From positions 45,440,291 to 45,504,290 of the forward strand of contig OY744613.1 in NCBI GenBank assembly GCA_963556255.1: DNA of 64,000 nucleotides. Reading direction: 5' to 3'. Below the pieces are notes generated by a model. It made no database searches and was not told where the DNA came from. It saw only the letters and a program-made list of their open reading frames with translations. Source of the stretch: Allolobophora icterica. Its lineage: Eukaryota > Annelida > Clitellata > Crassiclitellata > Lumbricidae. Shown piece by piece: positions 47,475 through 60,395 of the stretch. The translations under genes were made by a program, and so were the position numbers. Positions within the stretch are counted from its first letter, which is position 1. Each line of letters starts with the position of its first letter.

Positions 47475-47747
47475 CAACAAATATTCAAACGGTCAGAGGA
47501 ATGAAGAGGATGTTATGTTTCAAGTGATATAATATCATTCATGTTACTGATTCCTTTAATTTTATAAGCATTGTATGCTACTTTGAAAACTTTGTTTTTT
47601 ACAACTGAAGATAAATTAGCCAAGTCTTCTAAAAACCTGTAGCTTAATATTTGGCAACTGTGTGTCTGAAACAAATTTGCTATACAACACACTGGAGATT
47701 ACAGATAATAAGCAATATATATTTAATTTATTAAATTAAAATATTAT

Positions 47748-49106
<1,359 letters not shown>

Positions 49107-49775
49107 TTCATAGTGTGAGTTGTTGTATGGTAGTTTAACTGATCACTTCTTTTAATTGCTTTTCCACATGTTCTCACTTGTATGGTTCTCTCCAGTGTGG
49201 ATTGTCGTGTGATTCAATACATAAGATTGTGAAAATATTTTATCACAATATAGGCATTTGTATGGCTTTCTCTCCTGTAGGCAATCGTGTATGTCTCATT
49301 AGCGTCGATTCTGTCACTCGTGGTTTGTATCCAGTGTGGAATCTCGTGTTTGGCTCAGAATGTTGTGAAAATTCTTTTCCACATTCTTCCAATGAATGTT
49401 ATTGTTGTTTAATTCTATTTATCTAAAAGTAGAAAATCACTGCAGTAATTCCTAAACGAAATTTCTAGATTCAATATCAAATAATGCACAGATGTTTCAT
49501 CGCTTATCCAACTCCTAATTTGAGCTATATTTTCATCGGCCATCCAACTTTAAGTGTATTTTGATATTTGAAAACTTCACGTAATATTACATACGTTTTG
49601 CCCGATGTCCTTGGTTTTGTCTTATTAACTGCACAAAGAGTTCTCTCGTTTCATATGTCTCTACGTCTCACACAATAATTCAACGTCAATTGACGGCGCG
49701 CATTTGTCTTGCGCGCTATTGGCGTTGCGCGCAATAAGTGGGTTCGACATCTCAGTGACCTATTTAGGTCACCTC

Positions 49776-49896
49776 GACCTACATATTGTATTGTATTGTA
49801 TATGGGCATTTATAAAGCGCCTCTCGCGGTATATACCATTCAGAGGCGCTCCCAGTGCGCGAGACCCCGAGAGAAAAAGCAGGATTTAAGGTGAGA
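49776..49896 (-). mobile_element. LINE 3' end (unit-2 copy)
   Basis: Copy of 38,345-38,465. Confidence 0.65.
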
Positions 49897-49955
49897 AAAG
49901 GAAGAAGCAACATAGGTCATTACTGCCGGAAGAATAGTAGCAGCTGCGGTTACCA

Positions 49956-50643
49956 ATGGATAAGATTAGTGATTTAGATGGTTTGAAACGTTGGAATTTG
50001 GAATATTTATGTATTAAGAAAATTTTCCGGAATCTGGGATTAACAATTATTCAATGTAGAAAGAAACAACAGTTTGTGGCTTTGTCGTATGCCGCATTTA
50101 GCCAAAACTACATTCGGCACCGCAACAATATGACCGATCAGGTGATCGCAATGTTGAACAGAGGAGTACGAGTCGACAGACTCGACACCCCTGCCTGTTG
50201 GAGACAGTGATTGGGTTGAAACACTGCTGAAGAAAATGCGACGTCCTGGCCTACTTTCCCCATCCATTCAACTCGCTTCTGAATTGACAAAACAGGCAGA
50301 TAAACGCCTCCTTAAGACAGCCATTACAGACCACGGTCATGTTCAGCGACCATATTTTCCACCTGATCGCAATGTCCCTCATAATCTCCGGCCATGGGTT
50401 CATAATTTCACATTAGGCCTTCCTGAAAAAAAACGACAAAAACTTTATCTCCGGTAAGCTCTATAAAAACACTTATTAACAATTAACTATTTTAGCACTA
50501 TACTGTTTTTCTTTTATATGTAGCCTATAGGCTACCTTATTCTAAAATCCATTTATATCTTCAGTCTCTTTCATTAACTGTTTTCTGATTTCAGTGCATA
50601 TTTTAATGAATTTTTGCCTAAAGGGACAGTCGGCCACGACTAG
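49956..50643 (+). CDS. SAP-like gene, 5' exons (longer copy)
   Basis: Same structure as 38,525-39,212: a SAP-like DNA-binding segment, a frame change in the middle, then a phase-2 intron (50,454-50,594) joining exon 50,595 with stop TAG 50,641-50,643. Here the flank continues uninterrupted to a YqaJ nuclease-like segment at 51,929-52,075. In invertebrate genomes SAP-like N-termini and YqaJ exonuclease domains occur together in large multi-copy, probably mobile, gene families (general knowledge; the match is not verified). The frame change and early stop argue that this copy is inactive or alternatively spliced. Confidence 0.5.
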
Positions 50644-50718
50644 GGTGTCTGGGCCGAAGCCCCAGCTGACAACGCATTTTACAGCATTTGCTGCCAAATG
50701 GAGCCCATTTTAGCCACT

Positions 50719-51404
50719 TTATTTTACCAAATTTGCTTTCTATTATTATACATATCCCCATTAAAGTCATGCCTAGAAGTTTGAAAATATGACATAATTA
50801 GTTAAACCATACTACCAAAATAATTGCTATAAGTAAGTCAGTGACAGGCTGAGTGACTATGACCCAGTGGATGAGCTGCAGGTACAACAAACAATGATGG
50901 CCTTGACTTCGGCAACCACGATCAACTTTATTTTCCAATTTGGTTAAGCAAAGAAAACAAGTAACATTCTATTAATGTTTGCTTGGTGAGTGACCCATAT
51001 GGGTCCATCCACCAAACACACATTTATTGGATGTAGCTATAGTATGAGCTATTATTCTGCTGTTTTCGTCAAGACAGAGTTCGGTCACAACAACTTCCCA
51101 TATGGTAAGATCAGTTACTGCAGAAAAACTTGTGCGCATAGAATTGCATGGCATAAATATCCGGATCCGAATGTCCTTCGCGTCTCTCTTTGCTAGTAAG
51201 CAATTTGGCTGTGCATGGCGGCTTCGGGTGAAAATATGCAGTGCCCACTCCATTGACATTGAATTATATCAATAACCGATCATTAGGCCTAACAGTATCC
51301 AAAGACACTGACAGTCGATGGCTCATTCTCAGATTGTCATAGTGAGAGAGAGATCACTCGTTCTAATATTGTAAAATTACATTAAAAATAGAGTATTACA
51401 GAGA
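50719..51404. other. no gene recognised
   Basis: Unique DNA right of the duplication. Open frames on both strands at 50,972-51,259 overlap each other; neither has a recognisable domain, though an exon of the SAP/YqaJ gene could be hidden here. Confidence 0.4.
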
Positions 51405-51504
51405 CAAATCACCCAAACTACTGGGACAAATCTTAAAACTACTGGGATAAATCCTAAAACTACTGGGACATTTGTCCCTGTAGTTATAGTTAAAATATGC
51501 ACTG
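51405..51504. mobile_element. end of a hAT-type MITE related to 2495-3031
   Basis: Three iterations of aaactactgggacaaatc-type words, then the terminus taaaatatgcactg. This is the same end as the 2.5-kb element, in the orientation of that element's right side. No left end or target duplication was found. Confidence 0.7.
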
Positions 51505-51928
51505 TATGATTTATTTTCACTTGCAATAATTTTGTCTTTGTAACACTTTGAAATCCTATCACATGTCGACGGGAATCTTTCAGTAAACGAATATTTAATT
51601 GATTGATTGACATTACATATTTATTACATTATGCTAAACGTTTTTATTGTGCTACTGATTTTCTTCTGCCTGTATATTCTGAGTTTGAACTTAGGCAGAT
51701 TGAAGAAAAACACGTGGTCAGAGTAAAAGTTCACTTTGGTTTGTTTTGCACATGAAGTTTTTACACGAGCAAACAAATTATTTATGATAAAGTGTGATGC
51801 AGCTTCTGTTATCAAGTTGATAATGGAGGGCAAAAATGTTACTGCTGATCTTTGAGATGTGGCCATGAAAGGAAAGTGGAAGAAGTTGAAACATTATGTG
51901 GTTCAAAACTTGGATCACGAAAACTTAG

Positions 51929-52075
51929 CAGTTCCAACAGGAATATGGCTTATACATTCATAAGAAACGTTCAGTTTGGTGTGCTTCACCGGATAGAATT
52001 GTCACTTATAGGTGCTATGGTGACGGATTGCTTGAGGTTAAGTGTCCAATTAGTTTTGCACATAGATCCTGCTGA
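51929..52075 (+). pseudogene. YqaJ-type nuclease core fragment
   Basis: The plus frame reads GLYIHKKRSVWCASPDRIV and then CYGDGLLEVKCPISF before a TGA at 52,073. SPD...(L)LEVKCP is the D...ExK core of YqaJ/lambda-exonuclease-like nucleases. Only about 48 codons are open and the frame is closed by TAG at 51,926, so this is an exon or relic, in line with the SAP-like exons 1.3 kb upstream on the same strand. Confidence 0.62.
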
Positions 52076-52890
52076 AACCAAATCTGCCACATCTTGTGAC
52101 TGCTGATGGTCATGTCATGTTAAGTCGCACCCATCAGTATTAAAAGCAACACATAATCAAATGCAGATAGCAGTTCGGTAATAGGCAGTGGTGTGATTTT
52201 TCAGTAAGTGTGGCTCCTTTTTTTAAAGAAAATTGTTTAACAAATCATTCTGGGATGTTTGCCAATTGATGCTAGAGACTTGTTTTAATACTTTCGTTTT
52301 CCTAGCATGGTGGCATCCGTTGCAGCATCTGAGAGCAATGCACAAACTTAACGAGAAAATATTAGAAGTATTAATTAATTAAATTAAACTTAAGTATATT
52401 TAATCTTTTTACATATAATCAACACCTGTAACCATTTCATACTCTGTTGCAATGACTGGTAGTAAAGGTTTCATTAAAGATGTTTAATTCAGACATCTTA
52501 AAATTGCCCGAATGCATTCACTAGGTAAGAGTGCTCTAGTTGAAATAATGCTAAATACAGCTCACAGATTGGTTGATCCAGGCGAATGGATTTTCATATT
52601 TTTAAAGTAATGCTACAAGTCATAAACATTAAATGCAAGCGACCTATAACGACTATCGTGTGGCTTCTTGAAAGAAAATAGGTCAATTCTGGTGGTAATG
52701 ACCTTTTGGACAATTAAGTGGGTCGGGTGACTGCGCATGCGCACTCGACTATTTCCCGTGCGCGCTAAAGTCTCTTCATACAAAGAGGCAGATGACTGAG
52801 TTGAAATACGCTATGGGTACCATCGCAGTTCAATGCTGAAGTACCATAGTGCATAAAGATAATTTTAGAATAGGCCAAACAAAATAATTG
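52076..52890. other. no gene recognised
   Basis: AT-rich, non-coding. Confidence 0.45.
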
Positions 52891-54029
52891 TGTGTTTCCG
52901 GTAACGCGACCGAGTCAGATTTTAGGCGTGACTCGGATATTTTTTTCTTTTTTTTCTTATTTAAGTTGTAGTGATTTTGATGATGTCTGAATAAAGTATA
53001 TACCCGAGAATAAGTCGTCCACTAAAGTTTGGGCGGGGAAAGTGAGAAACTGCATTGATCCTACATAATCACGCGTCATTTGACAACAGTACTGATGCAC
53101 TAGCGCTGTAAAGCAGGTCATGCAGGGCGCCGTGAACGATATTTCAAACCATGTAGTAAGCGCCTTCTATGCTTTTGAAGTATTGCTAAATGAATAAAAT
53201 ATTTTTACACAATTCTATAAATGAAATAATTTTAAATTTATTTTGATATACATGAAGATTGTGCTTTTTGCAGTAGAATAAATTAGTGAAATTGCCTATA
53301 TCGTCACCATTGCGGAAACAAGTTTAGAGCAGGGAGTATAGGAATAGTGTAATCATAGTTTCTTAAATCAAACGCTCGAGAGTAGCGTTTCTTCATAGTC
53401 ACCTACTAGCATTATTGCTCAACTTCCTGCTTTTCTGGTTTATAAGGTTTCATTTACTCGTGTCAATGTATACCTTTAAAATGTGGCAAGTAATCATTCA
53501 AATTTCAGGCTTAAATTGTACTGCGTATCCTGCACAATAAAATTGATATGCTAGAATTTTGATTGGAAAGTCTTTACCCTGTGGAGAAGTCGGTACAGAA
53601 GTATGAACAAGTTTCACGGACGAATTGAAATATTATCGTACATAGAATGCAAGATTTTTGCAAGAACGACCTTTAATTTCTAACAAAATAAATTGTTATT
53701 AAATGGATTATTTTAATTTGTGTGTAATGGAAACAGTTATGATGTACCCTGCAAGAAATAATATCGTTAGGTTGTTGTTGAAGGCTGCCAGAGAAATGAA
53801 AGCGATGAACTACACTTGTGAAAATATTAGCCTTCTGGTATAAATAAAGAAACATTTTTATAACTTTCATTGAGGCCTGCTCATAAATGAGTTTATAGAA
53901 CACTCAGCTCTTTTTAGTAAGATACGGCCGCTATGAAGTAGCATTGTATACAAACATTTTACCCCTCACACCCAAAAAAATTCCCTACCTATCTAACAAG
54001 TTTTTTAAAACTCTGTTACCGGAAACACA
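52891..54029. mobile_element. possible 1.14-kb element with 15-bp inverted ends
   Basis: tgtgtttccggtaac (52,891) and its exact complement (54,015-54,029) bracket AT-rich non-coding DNA. A hairpin ccgagtca...tgactcgg follows the left end. No target duplication, so this is tentative. Confidence 0.45.
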
Positions 54030-54278
54030 TCATTATTTTTCTCTGGCCTTGGCGTCGTTTAAATGTCCACATCGTCACCCGAAAACACAACTGTGTTAGA
54101 GTCTATGTCGATATGCTTATTCGTGGCTCTACCAATTGGAAAGAAACGCAGTTCTGACGTATTCAACATTCAAGGTTTAAGCTGAGACACCAAACTGCAG
54201 AACAGTGTATTGACAAGATCGGTGTCTGCATGTCTTCCAATAGATTGAGAACTCATTCATTTTTGCCGGATTAAAAGA

Positions 54279-54336
54279 ATGTCTCTTTCACTAGCATTGC
54301 GTCTAGTTGTATGTCTGTTTCTATCGATTTCAACAG
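54279..54336 (+). CDS. Ig-domain gene, exon 1: signal peptide
   Basis: ATG 54,279 encodes MSLSLALRLVVCLFLSIST, a classic signal peptide h-region. The exon ends ACAG|GTTAGT (donor at 54,337) with one extra base, i.e. phase 1. It pairs in phase with the Ig exon at 56,822, so the product would be secreted or membrane-anchored. The promoter is not identified. Confidence 0.7.
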
Positions 54337-54696
54337 GTTAGTTTTTACTTATGAATTTTAAAAACAACAAGATTAAGCTGTTTGTCAGCCCTCTTCGAAA
54401 AGGGCTGAAGCCCATACCAGTCGTTTCTATCCTCTGCAGCTGTGCTCACTAAGACTCGTAAACCCAATCACCTTAGGCCATCAACCAACTTCTACAGTTC
54501 TGCACCGAACCAACCATGACCATCTCCGCTAGGATGTTTAAGAGAGATGGCGAAATGACACAGCCCTATCTGACCCCCGTTCGGATATGAAACCACTGGA
54601 CTGGGTACCTGCCACTCCTATTCTGGCAAGCTGTTAATCACATAGACCATACATACATTCATTAATACGTTGACGTTCACCGGGTGTCTTGTGTCA

Positions 54697-54919
54697 ATGT
54701 ATGTATGTATGTATGTATGTATGTATGTATGTATGCATGCATGCATGTATGTATGTATGTATGTATGTATGTATGTATGTATGTATGTATGCATTTATGT
54801 ATTAATGTATGTATGTATGTATGTATGTATGTATGTATGTATGTATGTATGTATGTATGTATGTATGAATGCATTTATGTATTAATGTATGTATGTATGT
54901 ATGTATGTATGTATGTATG

Positions 54920-54952
<33 letters not shown>

Positions 54953-55288
54953 GTGTATGTATGTATGTATGTCTGAATGCATGTATGTATGTATGTATGT
55001 ATGTATGTATGTCTGAATGCATGTATGTATGTATGTATGTATGTATGTATGTATGTATGTATGTATGTATGTATGTATCTGTGTATGTATGTATGTATGT
55101 ATGTATGTATGTATGTATGTATGTATGTATGCACGTATGTATGCTTGTATGTATGTATGTGTATGTATGTATTTATGTATGCATGTATGTTTGTATGCAT
55201 GCATGCATGTATGTATGTATGTATGTATGTAGTATGTATGTATGTATGTATGTATGTATGTATGTATGTATGTATGTATGTATGTATA
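54697..55288. repeat. (ATGT)n microsatellite, ~590 bp, in the Ig-gene intron
   Basis: Tetranucleotide ATGT with scattered variants (gcatgc, tttatg, ctgaatgc). Long open frames on both strands across it are repeat artefacts. Confidence 0.95.
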
Positions 55289-55924
55289 TAAGTATGTGTC
55301 CTTGCATCAGGACACTTAGTATAGCGATTTGTGTACCTCACAAATGCACTTGCATGCATAATTAACTTACATTTGCGTGTAAATCCAATTAGCCAATGAA
55401 ATGCTGCAGTGAATAAGACCGTGATATGAAAATCTACGGAGGCTCCAGATCGACTGTATCTGAACTGCAGTTATTTTGTCTTTCAGTCTTGAACGTTCAT
55501 GCGCTTCAGCTCTTCTAGAATATCGTACGAACCCGGCACTATACATACAATCCTTAGTCCTCGATTGACGAGATCTACGCCTATACATGAAGAGATTAAA
55601 TTTGTATATTTTGCTGAAATGCAAATAGATCTTTTTCCCGTTTGAGTGGTTCCCATACTACGTTTTATGCAATTCCATAAACAGTAATAATTATTAGGCA
55701 CGTATGTTTCTGGAGTTTATATTGTGTTTATGTGGGCATATGCAAATGGATTTTTGCAGGTACTTGGCCTAAAAACACCTGCGCACAATGCCAGCCTGCG
55801 AGCTGTAATTAAAATCATACTCAAGTTTATTTAGTTGAGAAAATGCTTCAGACATCGGAGGTTTCTTGTGCCTGGATGTCGTCCAACCGTTCCCTGCTGA
55901 ATCCTTTTTAAAACCCGCTTCTTA

Positions 55925-56612
55925 TTGTAAATTTTAATGTAAATCTCCGAAATTTCTTAGCGCCACACAAAAGCCACGTCAGGGAGACCAACTTAAACAC
56001 CGGCGCTATATCAAATCAAGTCCGCAATAGCCATGTCCGCCTTGTCCGTTCCGGTGCGAGGTCAGAGTCCGGGAGGTCAAGCCGAGGAGACAGCAGGTGC
56101 TACGGTGGTAATCGGTGATGATGGCGGTTAGGTGGTGGCGCAGGAATGGACGCAGGATAGGATATCTTGAAGAGTTCGTTTTTCAATCGTGAGTGGAAAG
56201 CAGCGGAGGACAGTGCAAGCGGAGGAGAAGTGATATCACAAGGCGATATGGGAGGATGAGCAAACTGGTGGAGATCTTGTGGGAGGTCATTCCAAAGATG
56301 ACGATGAGCGAGTAGACCCGGACGGTTGGATGGTGAATATCTGACGAATGTAAGAATGTTGAGAGGTTTGAAGGGCGTTGTAAGTAAGAGATATGATTCT
56401 GTATTGGATGCGTTGAGGGACTTGTAGCCAATGAAATGATTTCAAAACAGAGGTTATGTTATGGTGTTTGGGAGTTTTCGTGGCTGCGCGGGCGAGGGCA
56501 TTCTGTGCTGTTTGCAGGTGTTTTATTCGGAAAGAGTCGATGTTGTAGAAAAGGGAATTGCAGTAGGCCTAATCAAATTTGGAATGGACAATTGAGGTGG
56601 CTATTGTGCAAG
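55925..56612 (-). pseudogene. LINE ORF2 C-terminus and 3' end, antisense in the intron
   Basis: The minus strand contains HHNITSVLKSFHWLQVPQRI, the typical C-terminal block after the RT domain of CR1-like ORF2. It is followed by a degraded LWN-type block and a 3' end cttagcgccacacaaaagcc shared with 24,436. It carries frameshifts and is 5'-truncated. Confidence 0.8.
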
Positions 56613-56821
56613 CGGTCTTCTAGTCAAGTATTTTGCGCAGTCGACTGGGTGATTACCGCGGGTAGGTTTCCAAAACTGGCTCGCTTAGTTTGCAACAGTA
56701 CGTACTTCCATTTTTTACTACTCCCTTTGTCCAGATATTGACTTTTAGCTGCACTGGATGTTTCTAGTATATGCCTACGATGGATAAATCTAAGTGTTTG
56801 AATTGTTGTGTACTTTTATAG

Positions 56822-57136
56822 TCGATATAGTACATGGGCAAACTGGGGGTCCGAATGCAGTCGCTCAGATCAACGGTCAGACGACGTTGGACTGTCTTAC
56901 AAACGCATTGGCAGGTTCTTCGTGGACACATACAACGGATGGAACCAGTAACGCAGTTACGATCACAATTGGTTGCTCTCCTGTCACCGTAAGCAATGCA
57001 GCGTATTACAGAACAGAACTCCAAGGAGGAAACATATGTAGACTGACTATTGCAAATGCGACAGCGCAACAGGCTGGAGTCTATAATTGCTATGATGGCG
57101 TATCAACCTTATACAGAAGCTTAGTCATGGTATTTG
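56822..57136 (+). CDS. Ig-domain gene, exon 2: V/I-type immunoglobulin domain
   Basis: A 315-bp exon between acceptor acttttatag and a consensus donor GTGAGT (57,137), phase 1 at both ends as is usual for Ig-domain exons. The domain has TTLDC (B-strand Cys), AGSSW (core Trp), then CRLTIANATAQQAGVYNC (F-strand Cys with the AGxYxC pattern), plus two extra Cys (TIGC, NIC) that could form a second disulfide. With exon 1 it encodes a secreted or surface Ig protein. No following exon is found before the Polinton remnant at 57.9 kb, so the gene may continue beyond it or be truncated. Ligand unknown. Confidence 0.78.
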
Positions 57137-57955
57137 GTGAGTGACAGCATAATGTGTGACTTTCCAAGATGAACTTAGACTTTACTTTGAATGTGTGGAG
57201 CCATGGAATATTTGATTTACAGTTGTATTGCGCTATTTAGCTTGTTTGAGTTTTTTAATATATGAACTATCCATGACAAAACAGGTCAATTACTATAACA
57301 TAACATAACAAAACATGATCTTTTATTGCATCACATCACGTGTCAATCGTAACAGAGAATAGCAAATGATGATTGAATTTAAAAAAAAAACGATAAATGC
57401 GTGTGGCAGTTAGGTGGGATACAATTTGGAGTTCCAAAAGGGACTATTTTGCCTCTTAGAAGGAACCCCCAGGTAATAACATCAGAGATAATACTTGACG
57501 ATACCGGCAGATTAGCAGCAGCAGCATTATAGAGCCTGGAGTCAGTAGCTGAGAAACTAAGCGGCTAACACAACCACGCAATAACCTGGTTCATAATGCA
57601 ACAACCACGACAACAACAACGACAACAATCATGCACACCGTTCACGAAGCTACATTGTATAAGCCTGGTCAATAGCGCGTTATTGCACCAAGACTCTAGA
57701 TGTAAGCAAACTATTAACATCCATTCAATGCTAAACATGCCCGATTGTCGTAGTCGCTAATATAAAATATTGGCTATATTATAGTTCGAGCCGTCCTGGT
57801 AGTAAAATCAGCCTCGTAATGCATCCGTCTTAGCTAATTAAAGAGCAATAGACAATGGAGCTCCGTAACGATACGCTAGAATTGCCTACGGCATTAAGTC
57901 TCTCGCTTAATTAGTCTCGTCCATAGTCAACAGTGACTCGTTCTAATGATGGGAA
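57137..57955. other. no gene recognised
   Basis: Intron or 3' flank of the Ig gene. 57,290-57,470 may hold a worn LINE or SINE end (agttccaaaagggactat). Confidence 0.45.
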
Positions 57956-57957
57956 AG

Positions 57958-58052
57958 ATGGACGGACGGACGGACGGACGGACGGACGGACGGACGGACG
58001 GATGGATGGATGGATGGATGGATGGAGGATGGATGGATGGATGGATGGATGG
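57958..58052. repeat. (GGAC)n-(GGAT)n microsatellite
   Basis: About 11 GGAC units followed by about 12 GGAT units with one break, at the left edge of the Polinton remnant. Confidence 0.95.
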
Positions 58053-58373
58053 ATTATAAAGTATGCTTTCATGATTCTGTTGAGATGCCGTCTCGCGAAC
58101 GGGTCGAGTCCGTGCAGCCTCATTCAGTCAGCGATGGTATCATCAAACGCCAGGATCTTATTTCGAACCCGTATAGCCTCGTTCTTTAAGAAGGCCAGTT
58201 CGTCAGCCGTCTCGCGAAGGGCCGCCATCAACTCTCTCATTCGCTGCTTTTGTTTGAGATCTTTCGCCTTTGTCTTCTCGCGAATCTTCAATAAACTCGT
58301 GTTCTTTTCTCCCAATATTCGTGGGTCTTTCGTTCGTCAGGCTCTGTATGAAATTTTGAAGCTCATCACCCAT
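58053..58373 (-). pseudogene. Polinton minor ORF, broken
   Basis: ATG 58,373 opens MGDELQNFIQSLTNERPTNI. The likely continuation is in another frame (58,315-58,124, a charged, probably coiled-coil piece ending [10 protein letters not shown]). A TGA directly abuts an in-frame ATG at 58,123, after which [20 protein letters not shown] runs into the microsatellite. I do not recognise the product. Confidence 0.5.
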
Positions 58374-58670
58374 CCTCACAGAAATCTGTCACGCCTCGGT
58401 CAAATACGTTTACAAAACGACCCTGTCACGCTTCGTCTGAATTTGTGACGGGTCCCCGGTCACACCTAATTATTATATACTCTCGGCTGACGCACATTCA
58501 TGATCACGAGTTATCGGAATAAAGAAAACGCTTGTTTGACGCCAACGCTCATCGTCACGAGAGGGAATAACGTAGGAGGAACTATGACGCAAGTCTGGTA
58601 GGATCATCATACGATCACTAAGTCTTCATTATTTACCCAGTAGTTTCTATCATGATTCATCCGAATCTTC
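58374..58670. other. Polinton intergenic region
   Basis: Contains gtctaagtgatcg-like sequence; on the minus strand gggtaaataatgaagactta (58,611-58,640 region) recurs upstream of the next gene. Confidence 0.4.
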
Positions 58671-59372
58671 TTATTCGTGTGCGTAGAAAAGACGTCTTTG
58701 TCTAGTGAATCGATCGATGACTATGACGTCATTTACCTTTACCTGAATAGCCGGTTTAGCTCCGATATAGATATTATCGATTCGAATATCGCAAACGACT
58801 TTACAACGCGTATTTATGAGAGTTTTAGGATCGATCGGTTCATCGTTTAAATCGTAAAATCCTGTAATTATCTTAAGTGGCACATCTGGATTTATTGATT
58901 TTTCATAGGAAGTTAAAAGTCTCGGATACAGAGTAGGAGGTATATCGGAAAGGATTATACCTTTATCTTTCTTTCTGTAAAAAATATCCATTTGATCAAC
59001 ATCCGCACCCATTTCGTATTTATTTACTGCGTCTTTCACATCAAATTTTTTAAGATGTTTCTTTACTAGTTTTAAACACGATTCAAAAATTTCAATGGTT
59101 TTCGCTTCGTCTTCGGTTTGGCCTACCATTTTATCGTACATGGTTAATGGTAAAGTATACGAGTCTAACAGACCCGTTTGTGACGATTGATTTTCTTGAA
59201 TCCCATAAGAGTACAGCGGAGGAGTTTTTATAGATATTTTGTCGATTGTCCCGTCGTCGTATTTGTACTTTAGAAATATGCGTTGAATTTTAATTTCAGC
59301 GGGAGTAGTCATTTTTGTAACGTCTTCGAAAATAACATTATTTATATCAAAGTTTTTCCATGTGATTGCCAT
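58671..59372 (-). CDS. uncharacterised Polinton-associated protein (233 aa)
   Basis: Intact frame from ATG 59,372, preceded by an A-rich leader with a cgtataataaaaggagac sequence. No transmembrane segment or signal peptide; mixed alpha/beta-looking composition with a basic C-terminus (DRFTRQRRLFYAHE). I do not recognise motifs with confidence. Its place next to integrase and PLA2-like genes marks it as a virion or replication accessory gene of the element. It is the only long Polinton frame here with no break, which is notable beside its decayed neighbours. Confidence 0.7.
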   Translation of the reverse strand: MAITWKNFDINNVIFEDVTKMTTPAEIKIQRIFLKYKYDDGTIDKISIKTPPLYSYGIQENQSSQTGLLDSYTLPLTMYDKMVGQTEDEAKTIEIFESCLKLVKKHLKKFDVKDAVNKYEMGADVDQMDIFYRKKDKGIILSDIPPTLYPRLLTSYEKSINPDVPLKIITGFYDLNDEPIDPKTLINTRCKVVCDIRIDNIYIGAKPAIQVKVNDVIVIDRFTRQRRLFYAHE

Positions 59373-59545
59373 AGTGTCTCCTTTTATTATACGAATGTTA
59401 TTTTCTTAAATCGAAAATGATTTTAGTTTTTTCATAATAGCATTTCTGAATAATCGTTTCACAACGTCATCAAGTCTTCAATATTTACCCACACATTCAA
59501 CGAGTCTGAGTATCCTAACCATTTAACAAAAGATTTCTTTCCACG

Positions 59546-60395
59546 TTACCCGATAATCTTTTCTATTCTAAATATTTCTTGAGTTGTCTTCTGTAGCTCC
59601 TGTTCATAGAATGAGCCCTGTATCTCCTCATAATTACAATCAGTAATCTTATAAGTTGGTGGATCTGTGTATTGAATCTGGGATACTATAAAAAGTTTTT
59701 GCGTCCATCTAGGCGTGTATCCTTTCTGAAAAATATTCTTCTTCTTAGTTATCCTAACTCTATCACCGACTGAAAATTTAGGCCTAACGGGTTCGGGGTA
59801 TATGCCTCCGTATAAATTCGTAAATACAGTATTTTCATTCGCTTTCATACTAGCCTTTACGGGTGTCATTTTAATGGAAGAATGTCTTGTTTCATTATAA
59901 TTACTAACCATTTCGCCTAATATATCGATATATCTTCTCATTGAATTGGCTGAAAAGTACTTAAACATTTTTTCTCGCATCGTCCGGTTCCATCTCTCAA
60001 CGACGCAAGATTTTTCTTCATTCTCAGTAGAGTACAACTCAACCAAATTCTTTACGTCTCCATTATAAAACTCCCTTCCCTTGTCTACCCATAATTTAAC
60101 AGGCTTTCGTCCGCTCCCGAGTATTTTCACGAAGCCACTTGCCGTAGCTTTCCCACTCTTATCATTCAATGGCACGATCCAGCCGTACTTGGAAATCACA
60201 TCTATAACGGTTAACAGGTATTTTACACCATCGTTATCTTTAGCGAATGCCTGCATATCGATTAAATTAGCAGCCCATATCTCATCTATACCACTAACCT
60301 ACACTTTTCTCTTTCTAAAATGTCTTACTACTGGTTTATGCAATTCATTCACTAATTGATCAGTCCATTTCAGATCGGGTTGTAATTTTAAGCTT
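59546..60395 (-). pseudogene. Polinton (retroviral-type) integrase, interrupted
   Basis: DDE-type integrase that would insert the element into host DNA. The core frame (236 codons from 60,256) has LLTVIDVISKYGWIVPL, the second catalytic Asp in LWVDKGREFYNG and the Glu in CVVERWNRTM, then a chromo/SH3-like C-terminus (KFSVGDRVRI). In-frame TAG 60,298-60,300 separates it from its N-terminal part (WTDQLVNELHKPVVRHFRKR). The position of the first catalytic Asp (IWAANLID) appears to be Asn, and the Asp-Glu interval is 28 residues instead of the usual 35. The enzyme is probably dead. Confidence 0.85.

Noticed and set aside
50972..51259. 95-codon minus-strand ORF and the overlapping 68-codon plus-strand ORF
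   Set aside because: No recognisable domain, and each is an antisense shadow of the other; kept only as a possible hidden exon.
54677..55365. Long Met/Tyr/Val/Cys and His/Thr/Tyr/Ile frames on both strands
   Set aside because: They are translations of an (ATGT)n microsatellite; all frames stay open because the unit contains no stop.
57933..58448. 171-codon plus-strand frame at the Polinton edge
   Set aside because: Begins in a GGAC/GGAT microsatellite and continues antisense to the minus-strand Polinton gene.
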